Source of the DNA: Croceibacterium atlanticum
GTDB taxonomy: Bacteria; Pseudomonadota; Alphaproteobacteria; Sphingomonadales; Sphingomonadaceae
Length of the DNA: 64,000 nt
Assembly: GCF_001008165.2 (NCBI RefSeq)
Contig: NZ_CP011452.2
Coordinates: 1,550,001 to 1,614,000 of the forward strand
Direction: 5' to 3'
Shown here piece by piece: positions 29,089-37,583 of the stretch (the stretch's first letter is position 1; every line of letters starts with the position of its first letter). Under the pieces are notes generated by a model. It ran no database searches. It was given only the letters and a program-made list of their open reading frames with translations, and was not told the origin of the DNA. Made by a program: the position numbers and the translations under genes.

Positions 29089-29913
29089 CTAGCTTGTGGG
29101 AGACGCTCCCTCCGCTTCCTCGTTACGAGCCAGCAGAGCCGATGCAGTCACCGGAATATCGCGCATGACCATGTCATCTTCGGCCAGTTTGGGCACTTCC
29201 TGCCCGCCGATGGTGATCGCCAGCGCATCGGGCCGCCCGGTCCATATCTGCGGACCTTCCACATCGGCAGGCACGGTGTAGCTTTCGCCTTCGGCCATCA
29301 GCTTCTGCATCAACTGCCGCCCTTCGGCATCGTAGAACTTCACCCAGATGCCTTCTTCCAGCGAAGTAAAGACCACCGGCCCGGCCGGAGTTGCCTCGGC
29401 CTCGGGTTCCTGTTCGGCAGCGGCCAGGGCTGCCTGCCGTTCCTGTTCGGCCGCCTCTTCCTGCGCGACGAGGGAGGGCAGTTCGGCCGCCGGCGTGAAT
29501 AATGTGCGCATGAAGAAGAAGCCGCCAACCAGCAGCAGGACCAGCGCAAAAATGGCAAAAAGACCCAGGCGGGAAGACGGAACGCGCGCCGGGTCGCCCG
29601 GTTCGAAACTGGCGGTGCGATAGGTGCCTTCCGGCTCCTGCGCTTCCAGTTCGGCGCGGACCATGGCGACCACGTCTTCCTGATCAAGCCCGACCAGCTT
29701 GGCATAAGTCTTGGAAAAACCAACGGCATAGGTGCGAGCCGGCAAGGCAGCAAAATCACCCTGTTCGATCGCTTCCAGATGGCGCACGGGAATACGGGTT
29801 TCAGCGGCGACCTGATCCAGGCTCAGGCCGCGGGCTTCCCGCGTGGCGCGCAATTGCGGGCCGATGCCTTCCGGCTGGGCCGGATTGTCCTCTCGCTCGA
29901 CTTCTTCCGTCAT
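29089..29913 (-). CDS. RodZ-like helix-turn-helix membrane protein
   Basis: 274 residues. An N-terminal HTH_25 domain (GPQLRATREARGLSLDQVAAETRIPVRHLEAIE-type region, about 17-85) is followed by a charged segment, one membrane span (LGLFAIFALVLLLVGGFFF, about 118-136), a Gln/Glu/Ala linker and a C-terminal DUF4115 beta domain. In RodZ the HTH binds MreB and the outer domain is periplasmic, so a cell-shape role is likely. Start at 29913 chosen as nearest to the conserved region; upstream in-frame start at 29964 possible. Confidence 0.87.
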   Translation of the reverse strand: MTEEVEREDNPAQPEGIGPQLRATREARGLSLDQVAAETRIPVRHLEAIEQGDFAALPARTYAVGFSKTYAKLVGLDQEDVVAMVRAELEAQEPEGTYRTASFEPGDPARVPSSRLGLFAIFALVLLLVGGFFFMRTLFTPAAELPSLVAQEEAAEQERQAALAAAEQEPEAEATPAGPVVFTSLEEGIWVKFYDAEGRQLMQKLMAEGESYTVPADVEGPQIWTGRPDALAITIGGQEVPKLAEDDMVMRDIPVTASALLARNEEAEGASPTS

Positions 29914-30014
29914 CTGATTTCCAGCCAAACGCCGGTCCTTGTTTGCGAAACCCTCTTTATGCACAAAAGCTGGTCTGCATAGTTCAAGTCAAGCGGCCAT
30001 TGGGGCGCGGCGGC

Positions 30015-32282
30015 TTAATCGACATCGATCCCCCGTTCCGTGGCCCATTGCAGCATGGTGGCGCGTATATCCGCCGGCGGATTGGCCAGCCAGCCGGCCA
30101 TGGCCGCGCCGATTTCCACCAGATCCAGCTGGCGCACCAGATTTTTGATCGGACCCACCGCCGCCGGCGTAATGGAAAGCCGCCGGATGCCGAGCCCCAG
30201 CAGCGCCATGGCTTCCAGCCGCCTGCCGCCCATTTCACCGCAAACGCCCAGCGCCACATTTTCCCCGGCTGTCGCCTCCGTCACCCGGCGCAGGAAACGC
30301 AGGATCGCCGGGCTCAGCCAGTCATAACGTTCGGCAAGCTTGGGATTGGCCCGGTCCGCCGCGAGCAGGAACTGGGTTAGATCATTGGTGCCGATAGAAA
30401 TGAAGGACAGGCGCGGCATGATCAGGTCCAGCACTTCGGCCAGAGCAGGCACTTCCAGCATGACGCCGTAATGCACCGCTTCGGGCACTTTGCGGCGGCG
30501 CTGCTTCAGGAAGGCCAGCTGGCTTTCGAACACTTCGCGCGCCGCGTCGAATTCCCACGGTTCGGCAACCATCGGGAACATGACATTCAGCGTCCGCCCA
30601 GCCGCCGCATCCAGCAGGGCCCGCGCCTGGACCTTCAGCAGGCCCGCACGTTCCAGCGCCAGGCGCAATGCGCGCCAGCCCATGGCGGGATTTTCATCCT
30701 CTCGCGAGGTTTCGCTGCGCAGATAGGGCAGCGATTTGTCCCCGCCGATATCAACCGTGCGGAAGATCACCGGCTTGTCCCCCGCCGCTTCCAGCACATC
30801 GCGATAGAGCCGCGTCTGCCGGTCGCGCCGAGGCAGGGCGGCGGAGACAAGGAACTGGAACTCCGTGCGGAACAGGCCGATCCCGTCCGCGCCGGTCAGG
30901 CTCAGCATCGGCATGTCGTCACGCAGGCCGGCATTGATCATAACTTCGACGCGTTGCCCATCGCGGCTGAAGGGTTCGACATCGCGCAATTTGGCATAGG
31001 CCGCCTGCTTTTCGCGATTGCGCGCGAAACGCGCTTCGAACGCTTCGATCACGCTTTGCGCCGGTCGCACGGTCAGCTGGGACTTGTCCCCGTCCAGCAG
31101 CAATTCATCGCCTTCGCGGATCAGCCCGCGCGCATTGCGCACGCGGCCGATCACCGGCACACCCATGGCGCGGGCAACGATCACCACATGGGCGGTGAGC
31201 GAACCTTCCTCCAGCACCACGCCCTTCAGCCGGCGCTTGTCATATTCCAGGAGTTCGGCCGGGCCGAGATTCTTGGCGATCAGGATCGAATCCCCGCGCA
31301 GGCCGACACTGGCCGCCGTGCCCAGCTGGCCGGACACGATGCGAAGCAGGCGGTTCGCCAGATCCTCCAGATCGTGCATCCGGTCCTGCAACAGCGGATC
31401 CTGGATTTCGCGCATCCGCATCCGCGTGCGTTGCTGCACGCGTTCGATCGCGGCTTCCGCGGTAAGGCCGGAATCGATCGCTTCATTGATGCGGCGGCTC
31501 CAGCCTTCGTCATAGGCGAACATCTTGTATGTCTCGAGCACCTGTTCATGCTCGCCCCCCACGCCGAATTCGGCCTGGCCGGACATCTGTTCGATCTGTT
31601 CGCGCATCTTGTCGAACGCCATGTAGACGCGCTGCCGCTCCGCCTCCGTGTCTTCCGCCACGGTCTGTTCGATATTGATGCGCGGCTGGTGGAACACGGC
31701 CTGGCCGATCGCCAGCCCCTTCACCAGTTGCAGCCCGCCCAGCACTTCCTGTTCGGAACGGAATTCGGCCCCGTCCGCCACTTCGTCATCCACCAGGCCG
31801 GCATTGTGGATCAGTTCCGCCAGCACCATGGCGACGGTCTGCAGCGCTTCGATCTCCACTTCCTCGTAACGGCGCGGATCGGTGTGCTGCACGGTCAGCA
31901 CGCCGATTGCGCGTTCGCGGGGGACGATTGGTACGCCGGCGAAGGAATGGAATTTTTCCTCCCCCGTTTCCGGCCGGTACTGGAATTCGGGATGGGTCGC
32001 CGCCTCGGCCAGGTTCAGCGTTTCGATATTCTGGGCGATCGTGCCGGTAAGGCCGCCGCCCACTGCCAGCCGGGTGACGTGCACCGCGCTCTGGTTCAGG
32101 CCGCGCGTGGCGAAAAGTTCCAGCATCCCCTCCCGCAGGAGGTAGATCGAACAGACTTCGCTGTGCAGCGCCTCGCCGATTATGTCCACGACCTGGTTCA
32201 GCTTGCCCTGCGCATGAAGGCGGGAAGCCATGACTTCGTGAAGCCGGGTGAGGATGGATCGTGCTGCTGCGACGGCGCTCAT
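30015..32282 (-). CDS. ptsP: phosphoenolpyruvate-protein phosphotransferase PtsP (nitrogen PTS enzyme I)
   Basis: 755 residues. An N-terminal GAF domain (about 5-155) is followed by the PEP-utiliser N domain, the phospho-histidine domain (SLTAHVVIVARAMGVPVIG) and the TIM-barrel PEP-binding domain with GADGIGLFRTEFQFL and the catalytic Cys in LGVCGEMGG. It phosphorylates NPr in the regulatory PTS that senses nitrogen status and affects K+ transport and PHA metabolism. The N-terminal GAF is the hallmark that separates it from sugar-PTS enzyme I. No partner PTS gene lies in the window. Confidence 0.96.
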   Translation of the reverse strand: MSAVAAARSILTRLHEVMASRLHAQGKLNQVVDIIGEALHSEVCSIYLLREGMLELFATRGLNQSAVHVTRLAVGGGLTGTIAQNIETLNLAEAATHPEFQYRPETGEEKFHSFAGVPIVPRERAIGVLTVQHTDPRRYEEVEIEALQTVAMVLAELIHNAGLVDDEVADGAEFRSEQEVLGGLQLVKGLAIGQAVFHQPRINIEQTVAEDTEAERQRVYMAFDKMREQIEQMSGQAEFGVGGEHEQVLETYKMFAYDEGWSRRINEAIDSGLTAEAAIERVQQRTRMRMREIQDPLLQDRMHDLEDLANRLLRIVSGQLGTAASVGLRGDSILIAKNLGPAELLEYDKRRLKGVVLEEGSLTAHVVIVARAMGVPVIGRVRNARGLIREGDELLLDGDKSQLTVRPAQSVIEAFEARFARNREKQAAYAKLRDVEPFSRDGQRVEVMINAGLRDDMPMLSLTGADGIGLFRTEFQFLVSAALPRRDRQTRLYRDVLEAAGDKPVIFRTVDIGGDKSLPYLRSETSREDENPAMGWRALRLALERAGLLKVQARALLDAAAGRTLNVMFPMVAEPWEFDAAREVFESQLAFLKQRRRKVPEAVHYGVMLEVPALAEVLDLIMPRLSFISIGTNDLTQFLLAADRANPKLAERYDWLSPAILRFLRRVTEATAGENVALGVCGEMGGRRLEAMALLGLGIRRLSITPAAVGPIKNLVRQLDLVEIGAAMAGWLANPPADIRATMLQWATERGIDVD

Positions 32283-32374
32283 GCCTGACGCCTATCGCAT
32301 ATGTCTGGTCTTGGAAATGTTACCGGGGATGACGGGCGCATATTTGCACCCGCCAGTCCGGAATGCAGGTTGCC

Positions 32375-32530
32375 TCAATTCGCGGCGATTTCCTGCTTGA
32401 TCTGCAATTTCTGCTTCTTGATCGCTTGTATGGCTACATTATCGGGAGCCGGTCGGTTCATCTCGTCGCGGAGGCGTTGTTCAAGCCCATGGTGCTTTGC
32501 CTGCAATGCGGCGACATGTGTCGATTCCAT
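32375..32530 (-). CDS. YdcH (DUF465) family small protein
   Basis: 51 residues. MESTHVAALQAKHHGLEQRL, then a lysine-rich end IKKQKLQIKQEI, match the two-helix DUF465 pattern (AL..KH..LE..L ... LKKQKL.LKDEI). The ATG follows a GAGAGGAG ribosome site. It is upstream of ptsP on the same strand (92 bases between) and divergent from a second DUF465 gene at 32678. Function unknown; family members are abundant, probably dimeric coiled-coil proteins. Confidence 0.85.
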   Translation of the reverse strand: MESTHVAALQAKHHGLEQRLRDEMNRPAPDNVAIQAIKKQKLQIKQEIAAN

Positions 32531-32677
32531 ACGCGTTCTCCTCTCTTCCGGGATAGCCCGGGGACGGCCATGCGCACGACTCGCCGCGGAAGGTGAGCCG
32601 CGCGATTGTCATCAAATCATAATAGACATAGATCGGCAAACCCGGCCTGCGACAATCCGAGACACGCCGGCGATGCA

Positions 32678-32890
32678 ATGAAAGGGAACGAGTTGAGCGA
32701 AGAGGAGATGCGCAAGCGGTTGGCCGCACTGCGGATCGAGCATCGCGATCTCGATGCCGCCATCGCCGCCCTGACCGGCGCCGGTGGCGACGATCAGCTA
32801 CAGATCGCAAGGCTCAAGAAACGCAAGCTGCGGCTGCGCGACCAGATCTCGATAATCGAAGATCACCTTACGCCGGACATCATCGCCTGA
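32678..32890 (+). CDS. YdcH (DUF465) family small protein, second copy
   Basis: 70 residues. It has the same helical hairpin: RLAALRIEHRDLDAAIAAL, then IARLKKRKLRLRDQISIIEDHL. It is longer than the divergent neighbour at 32375 and carries a GDDQ linker. The start at ATG 32678 is where family similarity begins. The two divergent DUF465 genes share a 147-bp intergenic region and so may be co-regulated. Confidence 0.85.
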   Translation: MKGNELSEEEMRKRLAALRIEHRDLDAAIAALTGAGGDDQLQIARLKKRKLRLRDQISIIEDHLTPDIIA

Positions 32891-33005
32891 TCGCAGGGGA
32901 ATGCCGCACAGTCCGTACCTCTCCGGGACACTCGTGGATATCCGGTGCAAATGGACTTTCGTCTACTGGCGCAAGGAAGCGTTTCCGGGTTAGCTCTTGC
33001 CCGTA

Positions 33006-33473
33006 ATGTCCAGCCCCGCCGATCTCAGCCCGACGATCATCGACTCGCTTTATTACGAGGCGCTGGAGCTCGCGGACGAAGCGCGCTGCGCCTTCGACCT
33101 TTCGGGGCGATTGGAAGAAACGAGCGAGAACCCCGATCTTGCGCGCATCGCGCTCTCTTGCGAGGCGCTGCGCGCCACCACGCGGATGATGCATTCCATC
33201 GCCTGGCTACTGAATCAGCGGGCCTATTTCGCGGGCGAGCTGAGCGAATTCCAGTTGCGCCGCTATGGCCGCCTGCCCCCGGCGCAGGAAGATGGCGATC
33301 CGGATCAGATTTCCCTTCTGCCTGATGATCTGCAGGAAATTATCGGCCGCACCAGCCGGTTCTATGCCCGTGTCGAGCGACTGGATCACGCATGGCGCGA
33401 TCGCTACGCGATGAAACCGCTCGCCATCCAGCGCCTGCGCGAAAGGCTGGGCGCCGCCGTAATGAGCCTATAG
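33006..33473 (+). CDS. DUF1465 family protein
   Basis: 155 residues, mostly helical. ALRATTRMMHSIAWLLNQRAYFAGE and the C-terminal LPDDLQEIIGRTSRFYARVERLD match DUF1465, an alphaproteobacterial family of unknown function. The ATG at 33006 lacks a strong ribosome site; an in-frame TTG three codons earlier is possible. Nothing in the surroundings points to a specific role. Confidence 0.78.
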   Translation: MSSPADLSPTIIDSLYYEALELADEARCAFDLSGRLEETSENPDLARIALSCEALRATTRMMHSIAWLLNQRAYFAGELSEFQLRRYGRLPPAQEDGDPDQISLLPDDLQEIIGRTSRFYARVERLDHAWRDRYAMKPLAIQRLRERLGAAVMSL

Positions 33474-33537
33474 GGCCGTTCCGGGAGCAGCCGAGGCAGT
33501 TTCCAGCCGCACATCGTGCCGGTTTTCTTTCCAAGGC

Positions 33538-34446
33538 GTGACAGCACAAGCCGCCATCCCCATATCGGCGCGCATGGGATTGCCGCCGAAACCCTGGCCC
33601 ACAGGCCAATGCGAAGAACTGGAACCGCTGGTGCGCCGCGTGCTCGCGCCCAATGGATCGCCTTTCACCTATACGGGAACACAGACCTATCTGGTCGGCA
33701 GCGATAGCGGACTGGCCATTATCGATCCCGGCCCTGACGAACCCGGCCATCTCGCGGCGCTGGAAGCCGCCATCGGGGATGCCCCGGTCCTGGCAATCTG
33801 CTGCACCCATACACATCGCGATCATTCGCCCGGTGCCGCTCCGCTGGCCCGGCGCAAGGATGCACCGATCCTCGGCTGCGCCCCGCTGGCACTGGACACG
33901 GGGGAGATCCGTGCCGACGCACCTTTCGATCGCAGCTACAGCCCCGACCGCGTTCTGCGGGACGGGGAACAGATCGAAGGGCCCGGCTGGACCCTGTCAG
34001 CCATTGCCACGCCCGGCCATACATCCAACCATCTCTGCTTCGCGCTGGAGGAAAGCGGCGCATTATTCACCGGCGATCATGTGATGGGCTGGTCCACCAC
34101 GGTGGTGGCGCCGCCCGATGGCGACATGGCCGATTACATGGCCAGCCTGGAACGGCTCTATGGCCGGGAAGACCGCATATTTTATCCCGCCCATGGTCCG
34201 GCTGTCACCCGCCCCCGGCAATTCCTGCGCGGCATGATCGGGCACCGGCGCCAGCGCGAACGGCAGATATTGCGGCTGCTGGGCGAAGAGGAACGCAGTG
34301 TTACCGGCCTCGTCCCCGTCATGTACAAGGGGGTGAATGAAAGATTGTGGCCGGCGGCAGGGCAATCGGTTCTGGCCCATCTGCTCGATCTGGAACGTCG
34401 CGGCCTGGTTGGCCGTTCGGGGGATATATGGGCGATCGCAAGCTGA
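33538..34446 (+). CDS. MBL-fold metallo-hydrolase (LACTB2-like)
   Basis: 302 residues from a GTG. Metal ligands lie in THTHRDHSPG (about 85-94), TPGHTSNHLCF and FTGDHVMGW, and the last ligand in YPAHGP. A C-terminal winged-helix-like tail (RQRERQILRLLGEEERSV...LLDLERRGLVGR) is the LACTB2 arrangement; human LACTB2 is an RNA endonuclease, but bacterial members are uncharacterised. It overlaps the DUF4230 gene by 19 bases, forming an operon with nadA. Confidence 0.88.
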   Translation: MTAQAAIPISARMGLPPKPWPTGQCEELEPLVRRVLAPNGSPFTYTGTQTYLVGSDSGLAIIDPGPDEPGHLAALEAAIGDAPVLAICCTHTHRDHSPGAAPLARRKDAPILGCAPLALDTGEIRADAPFDRSYSPDRVLRDGEQIEGPGWTLSAIATPGHTSNHLCFALEESGALFTGDHVMGWSTTVVAPPDGDMADYMASLERLYGREDRIFYPAHGPAVTRPRQFLRGMIGHRRQRERQILRLLGEEERSVTGLVPVMYKGVNERLWPAAGQSVLAHLLDLERRGLVGRSGDIWAIAS

Positions 34447-35123
34447 CCGAAGAGAAGGAGGGCACCCAGCCGCTCCAGAAAGAACCCGTGCCCGAACGGC
34501 AGCGGGCGCTGGCGCGTGTGCAAGCCGTGCCATGGCTGCTCTTCATCCTGATGCTGGCCCTGTCGGCATGGCTGGCATGGCGCGCCTTTGGCCCCCGGGA
34601 CTATGGCGATCCGCTGGCCACCAGCCTCGTCGCCTTTGAAAAACAGAACCGCCTGACCGTTTTCAGCGCCCAGCTCTCCCCCGTGGTGGCGAGCGAGGAC
34701 AGCCGCTTTTTCGGCGCGATCCAGAGCAGGCAGGTGGCGGTGATTCCGGCGCGGGTGAATTATACGCTGGACCTGTCCGAAGTGGATGCCAGCCGCCTGA
34801 GCTGGGATGAAGCGAGCCGGACGCTGGACGTGCAATTGCCCGCGATCGAGGTCGGCCGCCCCAATCTGGATGAAGGCCGCGCGCAATATCTGCGCGAAGG
34901 CATCTGGATCAGCCGCGATGCGCAGGACCAGCTGACCCGCGACAATACGCGGCTGGCCGAACAGCAGGCGGTGAAACAGGCGGCCAATCCCGTTCTGATG
35001 GACCTCGCCCGCAATGCGGCAAAAGATGCAATCCGCCAGAATCTGGCTATACCGCTGCAAGTCGCCGGCTATGGCGATGTCACCGTGAATGTCCGCTTCG
35101 ACGGAGAGGAAGCACAACCGTAA
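34428..35123 (+). CDS. DUF4230 membrane-anchored protein
   Basis: 231 residues. One membrane span (about 29-47, AVPWLLFILMLALSAWLAW) is preceded by a charged cytoplasmic tail. The outer part carries the DUF4230 region: AIQSRQVAVIPARVNYTLDLSEVD and LDVQLPAIEV. Function unknown. It overlaps the MBL gene upstream, and its stop overlaps the nadA start by one base (TAATG), so the three are coupled. Confidence 0.83.
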   Translation: MGDRKLTEEKEGTQPLQKEPVPERQRALARVQAVPWLLFILMLALSAWLAWRAFGPRDYGDPLATSLVAFEKQNRLTVFSAQLSPVVASEDSRFFGAIQSRQVAVIPARVNYTLDLSEVDASRLSWDEASRTLDVQLPAIEVGRPNLDEGRAQYLREGIWISRDAQDQLTRDNTRLAEQQAVKQAANPVLMDLARNAAKDAIRQNLAIPLQVAGYGDVTVNVRFDGEEAQP

Positions 35124-36109
35124 TGAGCGTTGCCACAAAGCCACCGACCGGGACCGACCTGCTGGAAGAGATCAACCGCCTGCGCAAGGAACGCAATGCG
35201 GTGATCCTGGCCCATTACTACCAGAAACCGGAATTGCAGGATCTGGCCGATTTCGTGGGCGATTCGCTGGAACTGTCGCGCAAGGCGGCGGATACGGACG
35301 CGGATGTGATCGCCTTCTGCGGCGTGAAATTCATGGCCGATACGGCCAAGATCCTGAGCCCGGAAAAGATCGTGGTCCTGCCGGATATGGATGCGGGCTG
35401 TTCGCTGGAAGATTCCTGCCCGCCGCACAAGTTCCAGGCCTTCCGCGAAGCGCATCCCGATCATATCGCGCTCACCTACATCAATTGTTCCACCGAAGTG
35501 AAAGCGCTGTCTGACGTGATCGTCACCAGTTCCAGCGCCGAAACGATCCTGCAGCAGATCCCGAAGGACCAGCCCATCATCTTCGGGCCGGACCGGCATC
35601 TGGGTGGCTATCTCAACCGCAAGTTCAACCGGGACATGCTGTTGTGGCCGGGCGTGTGCATCGTGCATGAAGCCTTCAGCGAGCGGGAACTGATGAAGCT
35701 GAAGGAACAGCATCCCGATGCGCCGGTTGCCGCGCATCCGGAATGCCCGCCGCACATCATCGACCATGCGGACCATGTCGGTTCAACCAGTTCGATCCTG
35801 CAATTCGCCAAGACCTTCCCCGGCGATACGCTGATCGTGGCGACGGAACCGCATATCATCCACCAGATGGAAAAGGCCCTGCCCGAAAAGAATTTCATCG
35901 GCGCGCCCGGGGCAGACGGCAACTGCAACTGCAATATCTGCCCCTACATGGCGCTGAACACGATGGAAAAGCTCTATACCTGCCTGCGCGATCTGGAACC
36001 CCGGATCGAGATCGAGGAAGGGCTGCGCCTGAAGGCCAAGGCCAGCCTGGACCGTATGCTGGAAATGGCGAGCGGAACGATCGGCAAGGGTGATCTGGGA
36101 AGGGTCTGA
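35123..36109 (+). CDS. nadA: quinolinate synthase
   Basis: 328 residues. It condenses iminoaspartate with dihydroxyacetone phosphate to make quinolinate for NAD synthesis. It is a [4Fe-4S] enzyme: candidate cluster cysteines lie in FCGVKFMADTAK, GPDRHLGGYLN context, HPECPPHIIDHAD and the C-terminal GNCNCNICPYMALNT. No nadB or nadC is adjacent. The stop is followed by an inverted repeat that reaches into the next gene. Confidence 0.97.
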   Translation: MSVATKPPTGTDLLEEINRLRKERNAVILAHYYQKPELQDLADFVGDSLELSRKAADTDADVIAFCGVKFMADTAKILSPEKIVVLPDMDAGCSLEDSCPPHKFQAFREAHPDHIALTYINCSTEVKALSDVIVTSSSAETILQQIPKDQPIIFGPDRHLGGYLNRKFNRDMLLWPGVCIVHEAFSERELMKLKEQHPDAPVAAHPECPPHIIDHADHVGSTSSILQFAKTFPGDTLIVATEPHIIHQMEKALPEKNFIGAPGADGNCNCNICPYMALNTMEKLYTCLRDLEPRIEIEEGLRLKAKASLDRMLEMASGTIGKGDLGRV

Positions 36110-36130
36110 AATATCGCCGCCATGCAACCC

Positions 36131-36169
36131 TTCGGCCGTCAGCGCGTTAACTGACGCATGACGGCCGAA
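36131..36169 (+). promoter_or_regulatory. hairpin covering the DUF2254 start codon
   Basis: Perfect 11-bp arms TTCGGCCGTCA (36131-36141) and TGACGGCCGAA (36159-36169). The downstream arm contains the T and G of the DUF2254 start codon at 36158-36160, so folding would hide the start. The 17-base loop itself holds a GTTAAC palindrome. It may act as a stop for the nadA transcript, as translational control of DUF2254, or both. There is no T-tract. Confidence 0.5.
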
Positions 36170-37486
36170 ATCCGCTGGCTCTGGTCACGCCTCAACGCCA
36201 ATTACTGGTTCTATCCCGCCCTGTTCGCCCTGGGCGCGGGGGTGCTGGCCTTTGGCACGGTGTGGCTCGATCATCGCGGCGCGGCGCAGTGGCTTAACGA
36301 TACCAACTGGATTCTTCCCGCCCGGCCCGAAGGTGCCAGCAACCTGCTGACGGTGATCGCCGGGTCGATGATCGGTGTCGCCTCCACCGTCTTTTCGATC
36401 ACCATCGCCGCCGTTGCCTATGCCAGCGGCAATTACGGCCCCCGCCTGCTGACCAATTTCATGGAGGATCGGGGCAACCAGCTGAGCCTGGCCACCTTCA
36501 TCGGCACGTTCGTTTATGCGCTGATCACATTGCGCGCCGTGCGGGCAGAGGACGAAGCGGCCGCCGCCGTGCTCGATTCCTCGGCCACTTCCCTGCCCGG
36601 CTTCGTGCCGCAATTGTCGCTGGTTATCGCCTTTCTGCTGATGGGCCTTTCCATCGCGGTGCTGGTATTCTTCCTCAATCACATTCCGGCCAGCATCCGT
36701 ATCAATACCGTTCTGAAGGGCATTGGCCGGCGTCTGCTTGAAGACATTGCCGATGCCTTCCCCGAAGACGCCAATGGCGCAGAGGACAAGGCCGCGCCCG
36801 ATGGCCCGCCAATATTGGCGGACCAGACCGGCTATGTCCGCCTGATCGATTTTGACGAGATAAAGCGCGCGGCCGACGATGCCGGCTGCCGCATCGCGCT
36901 GGAAGTGCGGACGGGCGATTTCATCCATGCCGGCATGGCGCTGGCCCGTGTCTGTTCGGGCGAGCCGAAGGAAGGGCTGGAAGATGATGTGCGTGCCGCC
37001 TTTTCCGTCGGCGCATCGCGCTCGGCGGAACAGGATCCGCAATTCCTGATCGATGAACTGGTTGAAATCGGCCTGCGCGCCCTTTCGCCGGGCATCAACG
37101 ATCCCTTCACCGCGATCACCGCCCTGCACTGGCTGGGTGCCGCCACCGCCGAACTGGGCCGGCGCGACCTGCGCAAGCGCGTGGGCGGGGACGAGCCGGA
37201 GGAACGCAGCGTGATCCCCCTTCCCGATGATTTCGAACATTACGTGGATCGCGGTTTCGGCGTGATGCGCAGCGCCATTGCCACCAGCCGCATCGCCGCG
37301 CTGGTCATGCTCGACACATTGCGCAATGCGGCCGCGCCGATCCAGGACGAAAGCCGTCAGGCCCTGCTTCGCCGGGAAGGAGACCGGCTGCTGGAACAGG
37401 CGCGAAATGCACTGACCGGCCCCGATCTGCAGGAGGTCGAAGCGCGCCATGTCAGCTTCAGCCAGGCGTTCCTGCACACCCCCTGA
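36158..37486 (+). CDS. DUF2254 family membrane protein
   Basis: 442 residues. Four membrane segments lie in the first 190 residues (about 17-38, 62-90, 120-140, 160-190), with TVIAGSMIGVASTVFSITIAA as the family's signature, then a large soluble domain with GQL-like and DPFTAITALHWLGA elements. Function is unknown. The start ATG lies in the stem of the hairpin described at 36131; no clear ribosome site is seen upstream. Confidence 0.87.
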   Translation: MTAEIRWLWSRLNANYWFYPALFALGAGVLAFGTVWLDHRGAAQWLNDTNWILPARPEGASNLLTVIAGSMIGVASTVFSITIAAVAYASGNYGPRLLTNFMEDRGNQLSLATFIGTFVYALITLRAVRAEDEAAAAVLDSSATSLPGFVPQLSLVIAFLLMGLSIAVLVFFLNHIPASIRINTVLKGIGRRLLEDIADAFPEDANGAEDKAAPDGPPILADQTGYVRLIDFDEIKRAADDAGCRIALEVRTGDFIHAGMALARVCSGEPKEGLEDDVRAAFSVGASRSAEQDPQFLIDELVEIGLRALSPGINDPFTAITALHWLGAATAELGRRDLRKRVGGDEPEERSVIPLPDDFEHYVDRGFGVMRSAIATSRIAALVMLDTLRNAAAPIQDESRQALLRREGDRLLEQARNALTGPDLQEVEARHVSFSQAFLHTP

Positions 37487-37583
37487 CTAACAGGCGAGAA
37501 GCACTGCCCGCCGGGTGGCAGGTTCTGCCGATGGGGGTAACGGGGGGATCCACGGCGCAGCAATTCGCGGCGCCTTCCCCTGC

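Noticed and set aside
30471-32288. Open frame of 605 codons opposite ptsP
   Set aside because: ptsP is certain on the other strand; this frame is rich in His, Gln and Arg without any domain.
32363-32596. Plus-strand 77-codon frame
   Set aside because: It is the complement of the YdcH gene at 32375-32530, which has a good ribosome site and the family pattern.
36185-37477. Open frame of 430 codons opposite DUF2254
   Set aside because: Mirror of a well-supported membrane protein gene; the translation lacks hydrophobic segments or motifs.
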